A stretch of DNA of 64,000 nt, taken from assembly GCA_947597925.1 (NCBI GenBank), contig CANQFA010000001.1:62001-126000 (forward strand). Reading direction: 5' to 3'. Shown one piece after another: positions 8,363 to 17,304 of the stretch. Numbering within the stretch: position 1 is the stretch's first letter; every line of letters starts with the position of its first letter. The notes beneath the pieces are model-generated. The model made no database searches and was not told the origin of the DNA. It saw only the letters and a program-made list of their open reading frames with translations. This stretch comes from an uncultured Clostridia bacterium. Lineage in GTDB: Bacteria > Bacillota > Clostridia > Christensenellales > Borkfalkiaceae. Made by a program: the position numbers and the translations under genes.

Positions 8363-8757
8363 GCTTCCTCATCCTCTTTCTTGCGGGCATCGCGGGAGGG
8401 GTCTTCGGCGGGATGGGTATGGGCGGCGGGACGGTGCTCATCCCCCTCCTCACGCTGGGGTGCGGCATCGCCCAGAAGGAGGCGCAGGCGATCAATCTCG
8501 CCGCCTTTCTCCCCATGTCCGCGGCCGCCCTCGCCGTGCATGCAAGGGACGGTCTCCTCGAGAAGAGGGGACTCCTCTCTCTCGCCCTTCCCGCCCTCGC
8601 CGTCTCGGGGCTGTGCTCGCTCGGCGCATCCTTCCTTCCCGCCGCCGCGCTCCGCCGCGCCTTCGGTCTCTTTCTGATCGTTCTTTCCGTGTTCCAAATT
8701 CACATTTTTTCCGAAAAAAGGCATAGGGGGCGGGTTTTCGGGAAAAAATTTTTGTAA
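8359..8757 (+). CDS. TauE/SafE-family half transporter, C-terminal half
   Basis: This 132-residue membrane protein starts at GTG 8359, overlapping the upstream half gene. It has its own copy of the family signature, GGVFGGMGMGGGTVLIPLLT, followed by QAINLAAFLPMSAAA, matching the internal repeat of full-length TauE proteins. Four hydrophobic segments end near residue 113, and the last 20 residues are basic. With the upstream product it should form one eight-helix anion exporter. Both halves retain their motifs and the overlap is a standard coupling signal, so this looks like a genuine split gene pair rather than a sequencing frameshift. Confidence 0.75.
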   Translation: MSFLILFLAGIAGGVFGGMGMGGGTVLIPLLTLGCGIAQKEAQAINLAAFLPMSAAALAVHARDGLLEKRGLLSLALPALAVSGLCSLGASFLPAAALRRAFGLFLIVLSVFQIHIFSEKRHRGRVFGKKFL

Positions 8758-8784
8758 AAGCGCAAAGTTTTTTCAAAAAGGGTA

Positions 8785-8813
8785 TGGACAAACGGCCGAA
8801 GCTGTGTTAGAAT
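8785..8813 (+). promoter_or_regulatory. SigA promoter of the Ppx/GppA gene
   Basis: TGGACA, 17-base spacer, TAGAAT. The expected transcript start is near 8820, with a leader of about 120 bases before ATG 8941. Confidence 0.65.
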
Positions 8814-8940
8814 AAACATACCATTTAGAATAGGGGAGAGTTTCGACTATGCGCCCGCGCGTGCGGGTATGCCTCCCCCACGGTATCCTGCCGCAAGAGT
8901 TTCTCTGCGGCACACGACGGAAAGGACGGACAACTCGGTT

Positions 8941-10455
8941 ATGGAAAAAATCGGCATCATCGATCTCGGCTCGAATTCCGCAAGGCTCGTCATTGTCGAC
9001 ATGTTCGGCGACGGGCACTTCATGGTGACGGATGAGCTCAAAGAAAGCGTAAGATTGGGACAGGATATGGACCGCGACGGCTTCCTCAAGCCGCAGCGCG
9101 TCGCCGAGACGATCAAGACACTGAAGATGTTTAAGCGGCTCTGCGACGCTTCGGGCGTGGAGCGTATCATCGCGGTCGCGACCGCGGCCGTCCGCCGCGC
9201 CAAAAACCAGCGCTCTTTTCTCGATGAGATCCAGGCGACCTGCGGGATCCGTGTCAACGTGCTCTCCGAAGAGGAGGAGGCGACCCTCGTCTATCGCGGG
9301 GTCATCAACTCCATGGACATCCCCAAGGGCATCATCCTCGAGATCGGCGGCGGCAGCACCAAGATCATCTACTATAACCGCAGAAATCTCCTCAACTATG
9401 CGACGCTCGCATTCGGCGCCGTCACCCTCACCGACCTCTTCGATGAGGACGGCGTGTCGCCCGAGGAGCAGACCTCGCGCATCGAGGAGTTCTTTACCGA
9501 GCAGTTCAAGAAGATCGATTGGCTCAAGGAGGTCGACCCCGACACCCAGATGATCGGCGTGGGCGGGTCCTTCCGCAACCTCTACAAGATCAACCGCATC
9601 GTGAGGAAATACCCCCTCAATACGGTGCATAATTACCAGTTCACGACGGAAGATTTTCTCGCCGTCTATGGCATGGTGCGCGTGCTCGACGTGGAGAAGC
9701 GCAAGCGTATCCGCGGCCTTTCGCCCGAGCGGGCGGACATCATGCCCGCCGCCCTTGCCATCATCAAGGCATTTACCGACTACCTGCATATCGAGAACTT
9801 CACGCTGAGCGGATGCGGCCTCCGCGAGGGCATCATGATCAATACCGCCGTGCCCCTCACGGTGGAGCGGCCCATCTCCGATGTGCTCTCCTATTCCCTC
9901 GCCACGCTCGCGCACTACTATGGGTGCAATGAGCAGCATGTGGAGAATGTGGTGCATCTCTCCATCCAGCTCTTCAAGCAGCTGCGCGTCCTGCATAAGT
10001 TCCCCCGCGTGTACCTGAAGGTCCTGCGGATCGCCGCGAGCCTGCACGACTGCGGGCAGCGCGTGCGCTTCTACAACTGTCAGGCACACAGCCGCTACAT
10101 GATCCTCGCGAGCGGGATCTACGGCGCCACCCACCGCGAGATCGTGCTCGCCGCCTTCGTGGCGGGCTGCCATAAGCGGGAGGACATCTCCCCCGCCGAC
10201 TGGAACCGCTATAAGGATATCGTGAGCGACGAGGACCTCGAGATCGTGAAAAAGCTCGGCGTGCTCCTGCGCATCGCGGAGAGCCTCGATCGGAGCGGAC
10301 AGGGCATGGTGAAGGGCATCAACTGCGATGTGCTGGGCGATTCCGTCATCATGAAGACCGACCTCGCGGGCGACGCCGCCCTCGAGATCAGGCAGGCGAT
10401 GAAGGCAAACGCGGAGTTCAAGCGGACCTTCAAGAAAAATCTCGAGATCCTGTAA
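8941..10455 (+). CDS. Ppx/GppA family phosphatase with HD-type C-terminal domain
   Basis: This 504-residue exopolyphosphatase/guanosine pentaphosphate phosphatase-family enzyme belongs to the actin-like ATPase fold. The phosphate-1 motif is IDLGSNSARLVI at the N-terminus and phosphate-2 is EIGGGSTKI. The catalytic region ends near residue 305, and the remainder is an HD-like helical domain with SLHDCG. ATG 8941 is preferred because the family motif starts at residue 4; the reading frame is open 72 bases further upstream but without family similarity. The enzyme removes terminal phosphate from polyphosphate or pppGpp, linking phosphate storage and the stringent response; which substrate dominates cannot be told. 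Confidence 0.88.
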   Translation: MEKIGIIDLGSNSARLVIVDMFGDGHFMVTDELKESVRLGQDMDRDGFLKPQRVAETIKTLKMFKRLCDASGVERIIAVATAAVRRAKNQRSFLDEIQATCGIRVNVLSEEEEATLVYRGVINSMDIPKGIILEIGGGSTKIIYYNRRNLLNYATLAFGAVTLTDLFDEDGVSPEEQTSRIEEFFTEQFKKIDWLKEVDPDTQMIGVGGSFRNLYKINRIVRKYPLNTVHNYQFTTEDFLAVYGMVRVLDVEKRKRIRGLSPERADIMPAALAIIKAFTDYLHIENFTLSGCGLREGIMINTAVPLTVERPISDVLSYSLATLAHYYGCNEQHVENVVHLSIQLFKQLRVLHKFPRVYLKVLRIAASLHDCGQRVRFYNCQAHSRYMILASGIYGATHREIVLAAFVAGCHKREDISPADWNRYKDIVSDEDLEIVKKLGVLLRIAESLDRSGQGMVKGINCDVLGDSVIMKTDLAGDAALEIRQAMKANAEFKRTFKKNLEIL

Positions 10456-10468
10456 GCCGCAAAGACGC

Positions 10469-11029
10469 ATGCTCATCCTCGCATCGGGCTCCCCGCGCAG
10501 GCGGGAGCTTCTCGGAAAACTCGGATATTCCTTTCAGGTAGAGCCCTCTTTGTTCGAGGAATCGGCAAAGGGGCTTTCCGCATATGAGACGGTGCTCGCC
10601 TTCGCGGAGGGCAAGGCGGAGGAGGTCCTCTCGCGCTTCCCTTCGGCCTGTGTGCTCGGCGCGGATACCGTCGTCGAGGAGGGCGGGGAGATCCTCGGAA
10701 AGCCAAAGGATGAGGAAGACGCCCGCCGCATGCTTCGCCGCCTCTCGGGAAGGACGCACTTCGTGCATACGGGGGTGGCCATTCTCACCGAAAGGACGCG
10801 CCGCGTCTTTGCCGTCACCACCGAGGTGGAGTTTTATCCGCTCTCGGAGGAACTCATAGAGCGCTATGTCGCGAGCGGACTTCCCCTCGACAAGGCGGGG
10901 GCGTACGGCATCCAGGACGGCTATCCGCTCGTCAGAAAAATCAAGGGGAGTTTTACAAATGTCGTGGGTCTGCCGACCGAAGAGGTGGATACCATGCTCA
11001 AGGAGACCCTTGGAGGAACGCCATGTTAA
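10469..11029 (+). CDS. maf: Maf nucleotide pyrophosphatase
   Basis: This 186-residue Maf/HAM1-fold protein hydrolyses dTTP, UTP or modified nucleotides to monophosphates and is linked to cell division control in Bacillus. The opening LILASGSPRRRELL motif is diagnostic, followed by GADTVV, GKPKDEEDA and DKAGAYGIQ. It lies 13 bases after the Ppx gene and overlaps the start of the MreB-like gene, the common maf-mreB arrangement of Firmicutes cell-shape clusters. mreC and mreD do not follow. Confidence 0.95.
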   Translation: MLILASGSPRRRELLGKLGYSFQVEPSLFEESAKGLSAYETVLAFAEGKAEEVLSRFPSACVLGADTVVEEGGEILGKPKDEEDARRMLRRLSGRTHFVHTGVAILTERTRRVFAVTTEVEFYPLSEELIERYVASGLPLDKAGAYGIQDGYPLVRKIKGSFTNVVGLPTEEVDTMLKETLGGTPC

Positions 11030-12006
11030 GACTTGCTATCGACTTCGGGACTTCGGTCACGAAAATCTACCGCGTCGGGAGCGGGATCGTGCTCGCCGAG
11101 GCGACCTGTCTCGCCGTCACGCGGGACACGGGGGAGGTGCGCGCCTACGGAAACGAGGCGAAGCGCCTGCTCGGCAAGACCGCCGAACTCACCGAGATGG
11201 TCTTCCCCGTCAGCGAGGGACACATCGTGCGGGAGAAGTATGCGGGCGCCCTGCTCGAGTACTTCATGAAGAAGGTGGGCCGCGCCTTTTCGGTGCACGC
11301 CCTCTTCTGCGTTCCGTGCGGGTGTACCAATGAGGAGAAGGAGAAATATTACCGCATCGCAAGGGCGGCGGGCATCGGCCGCATCGACTTCGTCGACACC
11401 CCTTTCCTCGCGGCACTCGGGCAGGATGTCCCCCTCTCGGAGTCCAATCCCGTCTTTGCCATGGACCTCGGCGCGGGCAAGACCTCCATGGCCGTCTTTA
11501 CCCTCGACGGCATCATCGCGGGGCTCACCATGGCGGTGGGGGGGAACAATATGGACACCCATATTATCGACCATGTCGCCGAAAATTTCGGTCTGAAGAT
11601 AGGGCCGCAGACGAGCGAGCGCCTCAAAAACACGGTGGGGAGCCTGCTCGCGGGGGACAACCAGAGCGCCATCGTGCAGGGGCGAGATGTCGCGGAGGGG
11701 CGTCCCCGCTCGATGTCCCTGTCGTCGGGAGATATCCTCTTCCCCATCCGCGTCTATGTGGACAAGATCCTCGAGTACGCCGAGCTCATCTTCCGCAGGC
11801 TTCCCGCGGAGGTATGCGCCGCCATGTGCAAGAGCGGCGTCTATCTGGCGGGCGGGGTATGCGCCCTCGAGGGATTTTCCGACTATGTGGCGGAGAAACT
11901 GGGCATGGATGCCCACGTCGCCCCCGACGTGAGGACGGCGGTCATTTTGGGCGGCGGCCGCGTGGCGGGCTCCGAGCCCCTCATGCGCAAACTTTGCACG
12001 GGTTAA
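11023..12006 (+). CDS. Divergent MreB/Mbl-family bacterial actin
   Basis: This 327-residue actin-like ATPase starts with IDFGTSVTKIY, the phosphate-1 loop, where classical MreB has DLGTANTLVY. Phosphate-2 is MDLGAGKTSMAVF and the adenosine motif is YLAGGVCALEG. Other MreB landmarks are FCVPCG and a GRDVAEGRPRSM segment equivalent to GRDLVTGLPK. The length is typical, but many usually invariant residues are changed, so it is probably a paralogue of the main MreB. It would polymerise under the membrane to guide wall synthesis. Its start overlaps maf, and a strong terminator follows. MreC, MreD and MinD genes are absent next to it. Confidence 0.82.
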   Translation: MLRLAIDFGTSVTKIYRVGSGIVLAEATCLAVTRDTGEVRAYGNEAKRLLGKTAELTEMVFPVSEGHIVREKYAGALLEYFMKKVGRAFSVHALFCVPCGCTNEEKEKYYRIARAAGIGRIDFVDTPFLAALGQDVPLSESNPVFAMDLGAGKTSMAVFTLDGIIAGLTMAVGGNNMDTHIIDHVAENFGLKIGPQTSERLKNTVGSLLAGDNQSAIVQGRDVAEGRPRSMSLSSGDILFPIRVYVDKILEYAELIFRRLPAEVCAAMCKSGVYLAGGVCALEGFSDYVAEKLGMDAHVAPDVRTAVILGGGRVAGSEPLMRKLCTG

Positions 12007-12023
12007 AAAAGAAAATCTTTCCG

Positions 12024-12053
12024 AAAGGGACCGCGGGGCGGTCCCTTTTGTTT
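12024..12053 (+). terminator. Rho-independent terminator after the MreB-like gene
   Basis: 11-bp stem AAAGGGACCGC / GCGGTCCCTTT with a 3-base loop and a T-rich tail (TTTTGTTT). It ends the Ppx-maf-mreB-like unit. Confidence 0.9.
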
Positions 12054-12087
12054 GGGAAGGCAAATGCGATTTTTTGCGCGAAATGAT

Positions 12088-12115
12088 TTGACTTTGCCCG
12101 TAAAATCACTATAAT
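12088..12115 (+). promoter_or_regulatory. SigA promoter of pheST
   Basis: TTGACT, 16-base spacer, consensus TATAAT. Transcription should start near 12122. Confidence 0.8.
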
Positions 12116-12121
12116 AATAAA

Positions 12122-12273
12122 AAAGACGGGACGCCGAAGGGGCGGCCGCGCCGAAGGTCCTTTGCGGAGAAGATGGGAGATTTGAGCGAAAACGCCCATA
12201 CCATGTCCGCGAAGGAGGCGCACAAAACCCTTCCCGCGCCCACATGGGCAAGACGCCTTTTTCGGGAGGAAGC
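12122..12273 (+). other. pheS leader region, no recognised element
   Basis: About 150 bases between the predicted transcript start and pheS. It is GC-rich with several short complementary segments (for example GACGCC copies and CCCACATGGG), so it may fold, but it contains neither the T-box sequence nor a phenylalanine-rich leader peptide. Confidence 0.4.
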
Positions 12274-13293
12274 ATGGAACAATTCGAAACGATTTTTGCC
12301 TCGGCCGCAGAGGAGGCGGCAAAAGCGGAGACTTCGCGCGCTCTCTATGAGGTGCGGATGCAATATCTCGGACGCACGGGGTCGGTCACGGCCCTCCTGA
12401 AGGGCATGCGGGAGATCCCCGCCGAGGAGCGCCCCGCCTACGGAAAGAAGATAAACGACCTTCGCGAGCGGCTCGAGAAGATGTTTGACGGCCGCGATGC
12501 GGAGGTGAAGGAGCGCGAGCTCTCCGCCCGCCTCAGGGAGGAGGCCGTCGACGTGACCATGCCCGGGAGAAAGTGCGAAGAGGGCACCCTACACCCCGTC
12601 ACGCGGGTCAGGAACGAGCTCATCGACATCTTTTCGGGCATGGGATTCGAGGTCTTCGAGGGGCCCGAGATCGAGAACGACTACTATAATTTCACGGCGC
12701 TCAATACTCCCGCCGACCATCCCGCCCGCGACATGCAGGATACCTTTTACCTCACGGACGAATTTCTCCTCCGCACGCAGACGAGCGCGGGGCAGATCCG
12801 CTTGATGGAGAAGAAGAAGCCGCCCATCAAGATGCTCTCGCCCGGTCGGGTCTTCCGCTCGGACGACGACGCGACCCATTCGCCCATGTTCCATCAGATG
12901 GAGGGGCTCGTGGTGGACAGGGGCATCACGCTGTGCGACCTGAGGGGCATGCTCGATGAATTTGCCCGCACCATGTTTTCGGCAACGAGCAAGACGCGCC
13001 TCCGTCCCTCCTACTTCCCCTTCACCGAACCCTCTGTCGAGGTGGACGTGAGCTGCCATCTCTGCGGGGGGAAGGGGTGCTCGCTCTGCAAGGGCACGGG
13101 CTGGATCGAGGTGCTCGGCGCGGGCATCGTCAACCGCCATGTGCTCGAGAACTGCGGCATCGATCCCGACGAATACTCCGGCTTTGCCTTCGGCATGGGC
13201 ATCGAGCGCATCGCCATGCTCAAGTACGGCATCAACAATATCAAGCTGCTCACCGAGAACGACGTGCGCTTTCTGAAGCAGTTCCGTGATTAA
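12274..13293 (+). CDS. pheS: Phenylalanyl-tRNA synthetase alpha subunit
   Basis: This is the 339-residue catalytic subunit of the alpha2-beta2 enzyme that charges tRNA-Phe. I chose ATG 12274 because it has a GGAGG box five to nine bases upstream and the N-terminal coiled coil follows immediately; an in-frame ATG at 12244 lacks this. Class II motif 2 is [10 protein letters not shown] and motif 3 contains [14 protein letters not shown] CxxC-type metal-binding insertion ([12 protein letters not shown]) precedes GWIEVLGAG. pheT follows after 12 bases. Confidence 0.96.
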   Translation: MEQFETIFASAAEEAAKAETSRALYEVRMQYLGRTGSVTALLKGMREIPAEERPAYGKKINDLRERLEKMFDGRDAEVKERELSARLREEAVDVTMPGRKCEEGTLHPVTRVRNELIDIFSGMGFEVFEGPEIENDYYNFTALNTPADHPARDMQDTFYLTDEFLLRTQTSAGQIRLMEKKKPPIKMLSPGRVFRSDDDATHSPMFHQMEGLVVDRGITLCDLRGMLDEFARTMFSATSKTRLRPSYFPFTEPSVEVDVSCHLCGGKGCSLCKGTGWIEVLGAGIVNRHVLENCGIDPDEYSGFAFGMGIERIAMLKYGINNIKLLTENDVRFLKQFRD

Positions 13294-13305
13294 GGGGGAA
13301 AGAAG

Positions 13306-15729
13306 ATGAAAGTACCTTTTTCGTGGCTCAAGGACTTTGTGGAGATCGATCTCTCGCCCGAGGCGCTCGAGGAGAGGCTCTTCTCGTGCGGATTCGAGGT
13401 GGAGGAGCTCATCTATCTCGGCAAAGATGTGGAAAATGTCGTCGTGGGGGAGATCGTCTCCTGCGAAAAGCACCCCGATGCGGACAGGCTGACCGTGTGC
13501 AAAGTGGATTGCGGCGCGCGGGGAGAAAAGCAGATCGTGACCGCCGCGACCAATGTCTTCGTCGGCGCGCGCGTCCCGGTCGCGCTGGACGGCGCCACGG
13601 TAAAACACGAGGGCGGCGTGCAGAAGATCAAGGCGGGCAAGCTCCGCGGCATCCTCTCCGAGGGCATGTTCTGCTCGGGCGAAGAGCTCGGCATAAGTGA
13701 CGATTTTTACGAGGGCGCCGAGGTGAACGGCATCCTCATTCTCGATGAAAATGAAGACTTGGGGTCGGATATTCGCCCTATCGTCGGTATCGATGACTAT
13801 ATCTTCGACATCGCGGTGACGGCAAACCGCCCCGACTGTCAGAGCATCCTCGGCATCGCGTGCGAGGTCGCCGCCGTGCTCAAAAAGCCGCATGGAGGCT
13901 TCCTGCCGCCCTCTCCTTACGAGGGCGCACCGACGGACGTCGGGTTTTCCGTCGAGGTCAGAGAGCCCGCGCTCTGCCCGCGCTATCTCGGCAGCTTCGT
14001 GAAGGACGTGAAGATCGCGCCGTCGCCCCGCTGGCTGCGCCGCCGCCTCGCCCTCTGCGGGATGCGGTCGGTCAATAACCTCGTCGACATCACCAACTAT
14101 ATCCTCCTCGAGGTGGGACAGCCCATGCATGCCTTCGACAGGAGATATCTCCGCGGAGATAGGATAGTCGTGCGCCGCGCCGAGGCGGGAGAAAAGATCG
14201 TGACGCTCGACGAGAAGGAATTTTCCCTCACGCCCGACAACCTTCTCATCTGCGACGGGGAGCGTCCCGTCGCGCTCGCGGGGGTCATGGGCGGGCTCAA
14301 CAGCGAGATCCGCGAGGACACGACAGAGGTCTTCTTCGAGGCGGCGAGCTTTGCCCGCGACAGCGTGCGGAAGACTTCCCGCGCCCTCGGCCAGAGGAGC
14401 GACTCCTCCGCCCGCTTCGAGAAGGGGGTCTATCCCGTCCTGCCGCACTACGGCATGCAGCGCGCCCTTTGGCTCGTGCAGAAGCTGGGCTGCGGCACGC
14501 CCACGGACAAGTGGTTCGCGCCGAATTTCTGCGACGTGCAGGCGGGAGACCTTGCAAAAAAGAAAGTAAGGACGAGCTACGAAGCGATAGACAGCGTCCT
14601 CGGGATCCGGGTGCCGAAGGAGGAGGTGAATGCCATCCTGACCCGTCTCGGTTTCGAGGTTTCGGACATGGGTGCCTCGTTTGAGGTCTCAGTGCCCCTC
14701 TGGAGGGAGGATATCGACGGATACCCCGACCTCGCCGAGGAGATCATCAGGATGTACGACTACGAGCACATCACGCCCACCTTCCTCGAAAATGCGACCG
14801 TGACGCACGGCGGCCTCACCTCCGCGCAGAAGAGTGAGGAGAAGTTCAAGCGCGCCGTGCAGCACAGGGGATTTTCGGAGGCGTGCAACTATTCCTTCTG
14901 CTCGCCCAAAGAATTCGACCTCTTCCGCCTTCCCGCGGAGGCGCCCGAACGCAGGGCGGTGAAGATCCTCAACCCCATCGGCGAGGACCTCTCCGTCATG
15001 CGGACCATGCTCATGCCCTCCATGCTGCAGAACGTGGTGCGCAATGTCCGCCGCGGCAACGAGAGCGGGCGGCTCTTCGAACTCGCGAATGTCTACCTGC
15101 CCAAGGAGCTGCCCTTAAAGGAGCTGCCCGAGGAGAGGAGGCACGCCGTGCTCGCCCTCTGGGGAGAGGGGGACTTCTTCGACCTCAAGGGCGCCGTGGA
15201 GGGCGTCCTCGGCGACTTCGGCATAAAGCCCTCCTTCGCCCGTGCGGAGAGGCCCTACCTGCACCCCGGCATCACGGCGGAGATCTCCGCGGGGGAGGAG
15301 TGCGTAGGCGTGCTCGGCGAACTTCATCCCGCCATCGCGGAGGAGCTTGCCCTCGAGAAAAAGGTCTTCCTCGCCGAACTCGACTATGCCGCCCTTCGCG
15401 AAGTCTTTGCGGAGGACATCGTCTACCGCAACCTGCCCGCCTTCCCCGACGTCCGCCGCGACCTCGCCGTGGTGGTGGATGAAAAGGTGACCTGCGCCGA
15501 GCTGGAGGCGTGCATCCTCCGCGCGTGCAAGTCGGCCGTCTCGGCAGAGCTCTTCGACGTCTACCGCGACCCCGCCCGCCTCGGCGAGGGCAAGAAGAGC
15601 ATGGCGGTGCGCATCACCTTTACCTCCGGCGCCAATGCCGAAAAGGGGCTCACCCCCGAAGCGGTGGACGGATTTTTCCGCAAGATCGTGGGAAATCTCA
15701 GCCACCTGCTCGGCGCCGAGCTCCGCTGA
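13306..15729 (+). CDS. pheT: Phenylalanyl-tRNA synthetase beta subunit
   Basis: This 807-residue beta subunit has an N-terminal tRNA-binding OB fold (about 40-150, with KHPDADRLTVCKVD), the B3/4 editing domain (about 210-380), the B5 domain (about 400-480), a catalytic-like core and the C-terminal anticodon-binding FDX-ACB domain (about 710-807, FPDVRRDLAVVVDE). It forms the editing and tRNA-recognition half of the PheRS tetramer. The start has a GGGGGAAAGAAG ribosome-binding region. It is co-transcribed with pheS and followed by a terminator. Confidence 0.97.
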   Translation: MKVPFSWLKDFVEIDLSPEALEERLFSCGFEVEELIYLGKDVENVVVGEIVSCEKHPDADRLTVCKVDCGARGEKQIVTAATNVFVGARVPVALDGATVKHEGGVQKIKAGKLRGILSEGMFCSGEELGISDDFYEGAEVNGILILDENEDLGSDIRPIVGIDDYIFDIAVTANRPDCQSILGIACEVAAVLKKPHGGFLPPSPYEGAPTDVGFSVEVREPALCPRYLGSFVKDVKIAPSPRWLRRRLALCGMRSVNNLVDITNYILLEVGQPMHAFDRRYLRGDRIVVRRAEAGEKIVTLDEKEFSLTPDNLLICDGERPVALAGVMGGLNSEIREDTTEVFFEAASFARDSVRKTSRALGQRSDSSARFEKGVYPVLPHYGMQRALWLVQKLGCGTPTDKWFAPNFCDVQAGDLAKKKVRTSYEAIDSVLGIRVPKEEVNAILTRLGFEVSDMGASFEVSVPLWREDIDGYPDLAEEIIRMYDYEHITPTFLENATVTHGGLTSAQKSEEKFKRAVQHRGFSEACNYSFCSPKEFDLFRLPAEAPERRAVKILNPIGEDLSVMRTMLMPSMLQNVVRNVRRGNESGRLFELANVYLPKELPLKELPEERRHAVLALWGEGDFFDLKGAVEGVLGDFGIKPSFARAERPYLHPGITAEISAGEECVGVLGELHPAIAEELALEKKVFLAELDYAALREVFAEDIVYRNLPAFPDVRRDLAVVVDEKVTCAELEACILRACKSAVSAELFDVYRDPARLGEGKKSMAVRITFTSGANAEKGLTPEAVDGFFRKIVGNLSHLLGAELR

Positions 15730-15745
15730 GCTTCATTTTTTCCGA

Positions 15746-15775
15746 AGACGGACCCCGCGCGGCCCGTCTTTTTTT
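15746..15775 (+). terminator. Terminator after pheT
   Basis: Stem AGACGG / CCGTCT enclosing a second GC-rich palindrome (CCGCGCGG), followed by seven T. Flanking TTCCGAA/TTCGGAA extends the pairing. Confidence 0.85.
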
Positions 15776-15825
15776 CGGAAAAATGAAAAAAGGGCGGGCG
15801 AGAGGGAAATTTTTTCGCGGGAATA

Positions 15826-15854
15826 TTGACAACGTGCCCTTTTATGTGTATAAT
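15826..15854 (+). promoter_or_regulatory. Consensus SigA promoter of unit A
   Basis: TTGACA, 17-base spacer, TATAAT: a perfect consensus in both hexamers. The leader to the first ATG (15974) is about 110 bases and includes an A/T palindrome (CGGAAAAAAATTTTTCCG) and a second TATAAT near 15948. Such a promoter implies high constitutive expression unless repressed. Confidence 0.85.
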
Positions 15855-15973
15855 AGTCTATGCATGCGCGGCGCGCGCGGAAAAAAATTTTTCCGAAAAA
15901 AGTAAAATGTAGGCGCGGCGTGCAACCTATTCGGGGCTTTCCCGTAGTATAATGCTATCATAACGGAGGACAT

Positions 15974-16630
15974 ATGAAAATCAGAAGTCACAAAGAACGC
16001 GTCAAGGCAGCCAAGGAGTTCATCGCATTGAGGGGGATCCCCGTCTCGATCTTCGACAGGGAAGCATTCGTGGAGTATTTCCTCCTCGAGGACATCCAGA
16101 ACTACTACAGACAGAAGCTTGAGGAACAGAAAAAGTTCCGTCCCGTGAACAAGGCCGAGGTGCGTGCCAATAAGCTCCTCCTCGAGCGCTTCTCTGCCGT
16201 CGTCCTCGTCTTCGAGAGCGCGGTCGCCTATGCGGGTGCGGCCATCCAGTCGGGACAGTACTCGCTGGTGTGGTCGTCCATCCCCGAGGGCGCCCTGCAG
16301 CGCGCGGCGGCAAGTGCCAAGTATCTGCCCGAGCTGCGCAAACTCGCGGTCAAGATGCTGAGAGCGCTCTCCGACCAGGCCCTCTTGGCGACGGCGGAGC
16401 GCATCTCCGTGGATGAGGAGAGCGAAGACATCGACGCACACGAGGCAAATGTGCGCAGAGTGCGCGGACTTCCCTCCGCCGACGACATCCTCGCCGAGAT
16501 AGAGGGGGCGGACGTCGCCGCGGATACGGAGGCCGACCTGCCCACCGCCGAAGAGCTCGAGGAGGCCATCAAGGCCATCGAGCGCGCCATTCCCGACAGA
16601 AAGAAGAGATCGAAGGCCGATCTTTCATAA
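15974..16630 (+). CDS. Helical protein, possible divergent ESCRT-III-like paralogue (unit A, gene 1)
   Basis: This 218-residue soluble protein is almost entirely helical by composition, with no signal peptide or membrane segment. GGAGG lies 6 bases before ATG. I do not recognise the family directly. Its central part (about residues 65-145), running from NKLLLERF through SSIPEGAL to a PELRKLAVKMLRAL helix, can be laid against the corresponding part of the next protein (SAIPGAIAAC, then FAKLGKSISAIFKDM), which suggests an old duplication. The last 70 residues are an acidic tail with two LPSADDILAEIE / LPTAEELEEAIK segments that look like short interaction motifs, ending in a basic cluster. It is first in an operon with an MIT-like protease and ATPase. 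ESCRT-III relation is inference. Confidence 0.45.
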   Translation: MKIRSHKERVKAAKEFIALRGIPVSIFDREAFVEYFLLEDIQNYYRQKLEEQKKFRPVNKAEVRANKLLLERFSAVVLVFESAVAYAGAAIQSGQYSLVWSSIPEGALQRAAASAKYLPELRKLAVKMLRALSDQALLATAERISVDEESEDIDAHEANVRRVRGLPSADDILAEIEGADVAADTEADLPTAEELEEAIKAIERAIPDRKKRSKADLS

Positions 16631-16648
16631 AATATCAAGGAGAAAATC

Positions 16649-17263
16649 ATGAGAAAGAAGAACAACGACGAAAAGATCATCGCAGCTCTGGATGCACTCG
16701 ACAAGGGGGTCCGCACCCTCGAGAAGTTCGGTGCCCGTTACGATGAATACATCGATCAGGCTGCCATCCGCGGCGACGACGCCCGTGCGAAGCAGCTCAT
16801 CAGGCAGAAGCACCGCGTCTACGCCCTCGCCGAGCAGCTCGGGACCCTGAAGGGGAATATCGAACTCGGCGCCTTCAGCGCACAGGCCATCTCCTCGCTC
16901 AGCGCCATCCCCGGAGCCATCGCGGCATGCAAGGGCCTCCTCGCAGAGTCTCCCGACTTCGCGAAGCTCGGCAAGAGCATCTCCGCCATCTTCAAGGACA
17001 TGAGCAAGTCCGAGGCAGAGATTGCCAAGCTCAATGAGATCCTCGAGCCCCGTCCCGTGGACTCCATCGCCACCCGCCTCGACGGCACGTCGCCCTATGA
17101 GGACGAGGAGAGCGATTGGTTCAAGGCGGAGTATGCTTCGATGATCGAGCGCATCAAGAAGACGCAGACCCCCGTGTCCGTCCCCGATGCAGCGGCCGCA
17201 GAAGCTGACGATACGGGCGACATCGACTACGCGGGGATCGTGGAAGAGGAAAAGAAGAAGTAA
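16649..17263 (+). CDS. ESCRT-III/Snf7-like protein (unit A, gene 2)
   Basis: This 204-residue cytoplasmic helical protein has an AAGGAG box 10 bases before ATG. Residues about 45-130 follow the Snf7/CHMP helical pattern: a basic helix-2 start (GDDARAKQLIRQKHR), GTLKGNIELG, a hinge at SAIPGAIAACKGLL, and a final FAKLGKSISAIFKDMSKSE helix with EIAKLNEIL. By eye this aligns without gaps to the helix 2-4 region of Snf7/CHMP4 as I recall it. The C-terminus is a flexible acidic tail ending in the short motif DIDYAGIV (191-198) and EEEKKK. Eukaryotic ESCRT-III proteins also end in short motifs that bind MIT domains; the same motif recurs in the two following proteins, both with MIT-like domains. The ESCRT-III assignment needs structure comparison. 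Confidence 0.55.
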   Translation: MRKKNNDEKIIAALDALDKGVRTLEKFGARYDEYIDQAAIRGDDARAKQLIRQKHRVYALAEQLGTLKGNIELGAFSAQAISSLSAIPGAIAACKGLLAESPDFAKLGKSISAIFKDMSKSEAEIAKLNEILEPRPVDSIATRLDGTSPYEDEESDWFKAEYASMIERIKKTQTPVSVPDAAAAEADDTGDIDYAGIVEEEKKK

Positions 17264-17304
17264 CGCGCGGGGACACCGCGTAAGGCGAAAGAGAAGGAGC
17301 GGAC

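Noticed and set aside
8015..8757. Frameshifted single TauE gene
   Set aside because: Both halves have intact signatures and the junction is a GTGA overlap seen also at other genuine gene pairs here. It remains possible but less likely.
12122..12273. T-box leader or Phe leader peptide before pheS
   Set aside because: The T-box sequence and its specifier loop are not found, and the small open frame from 12173 has no phenylalanine run.
15974..17263. PspA/Vipp1 family for the first two genes of unit A
   Set aside because: PspA and Vipp1 have a long continuous coiled coil of a different pattern; the proteins here are shorter, with a Pro-containing hinge and an acidic motif tail.
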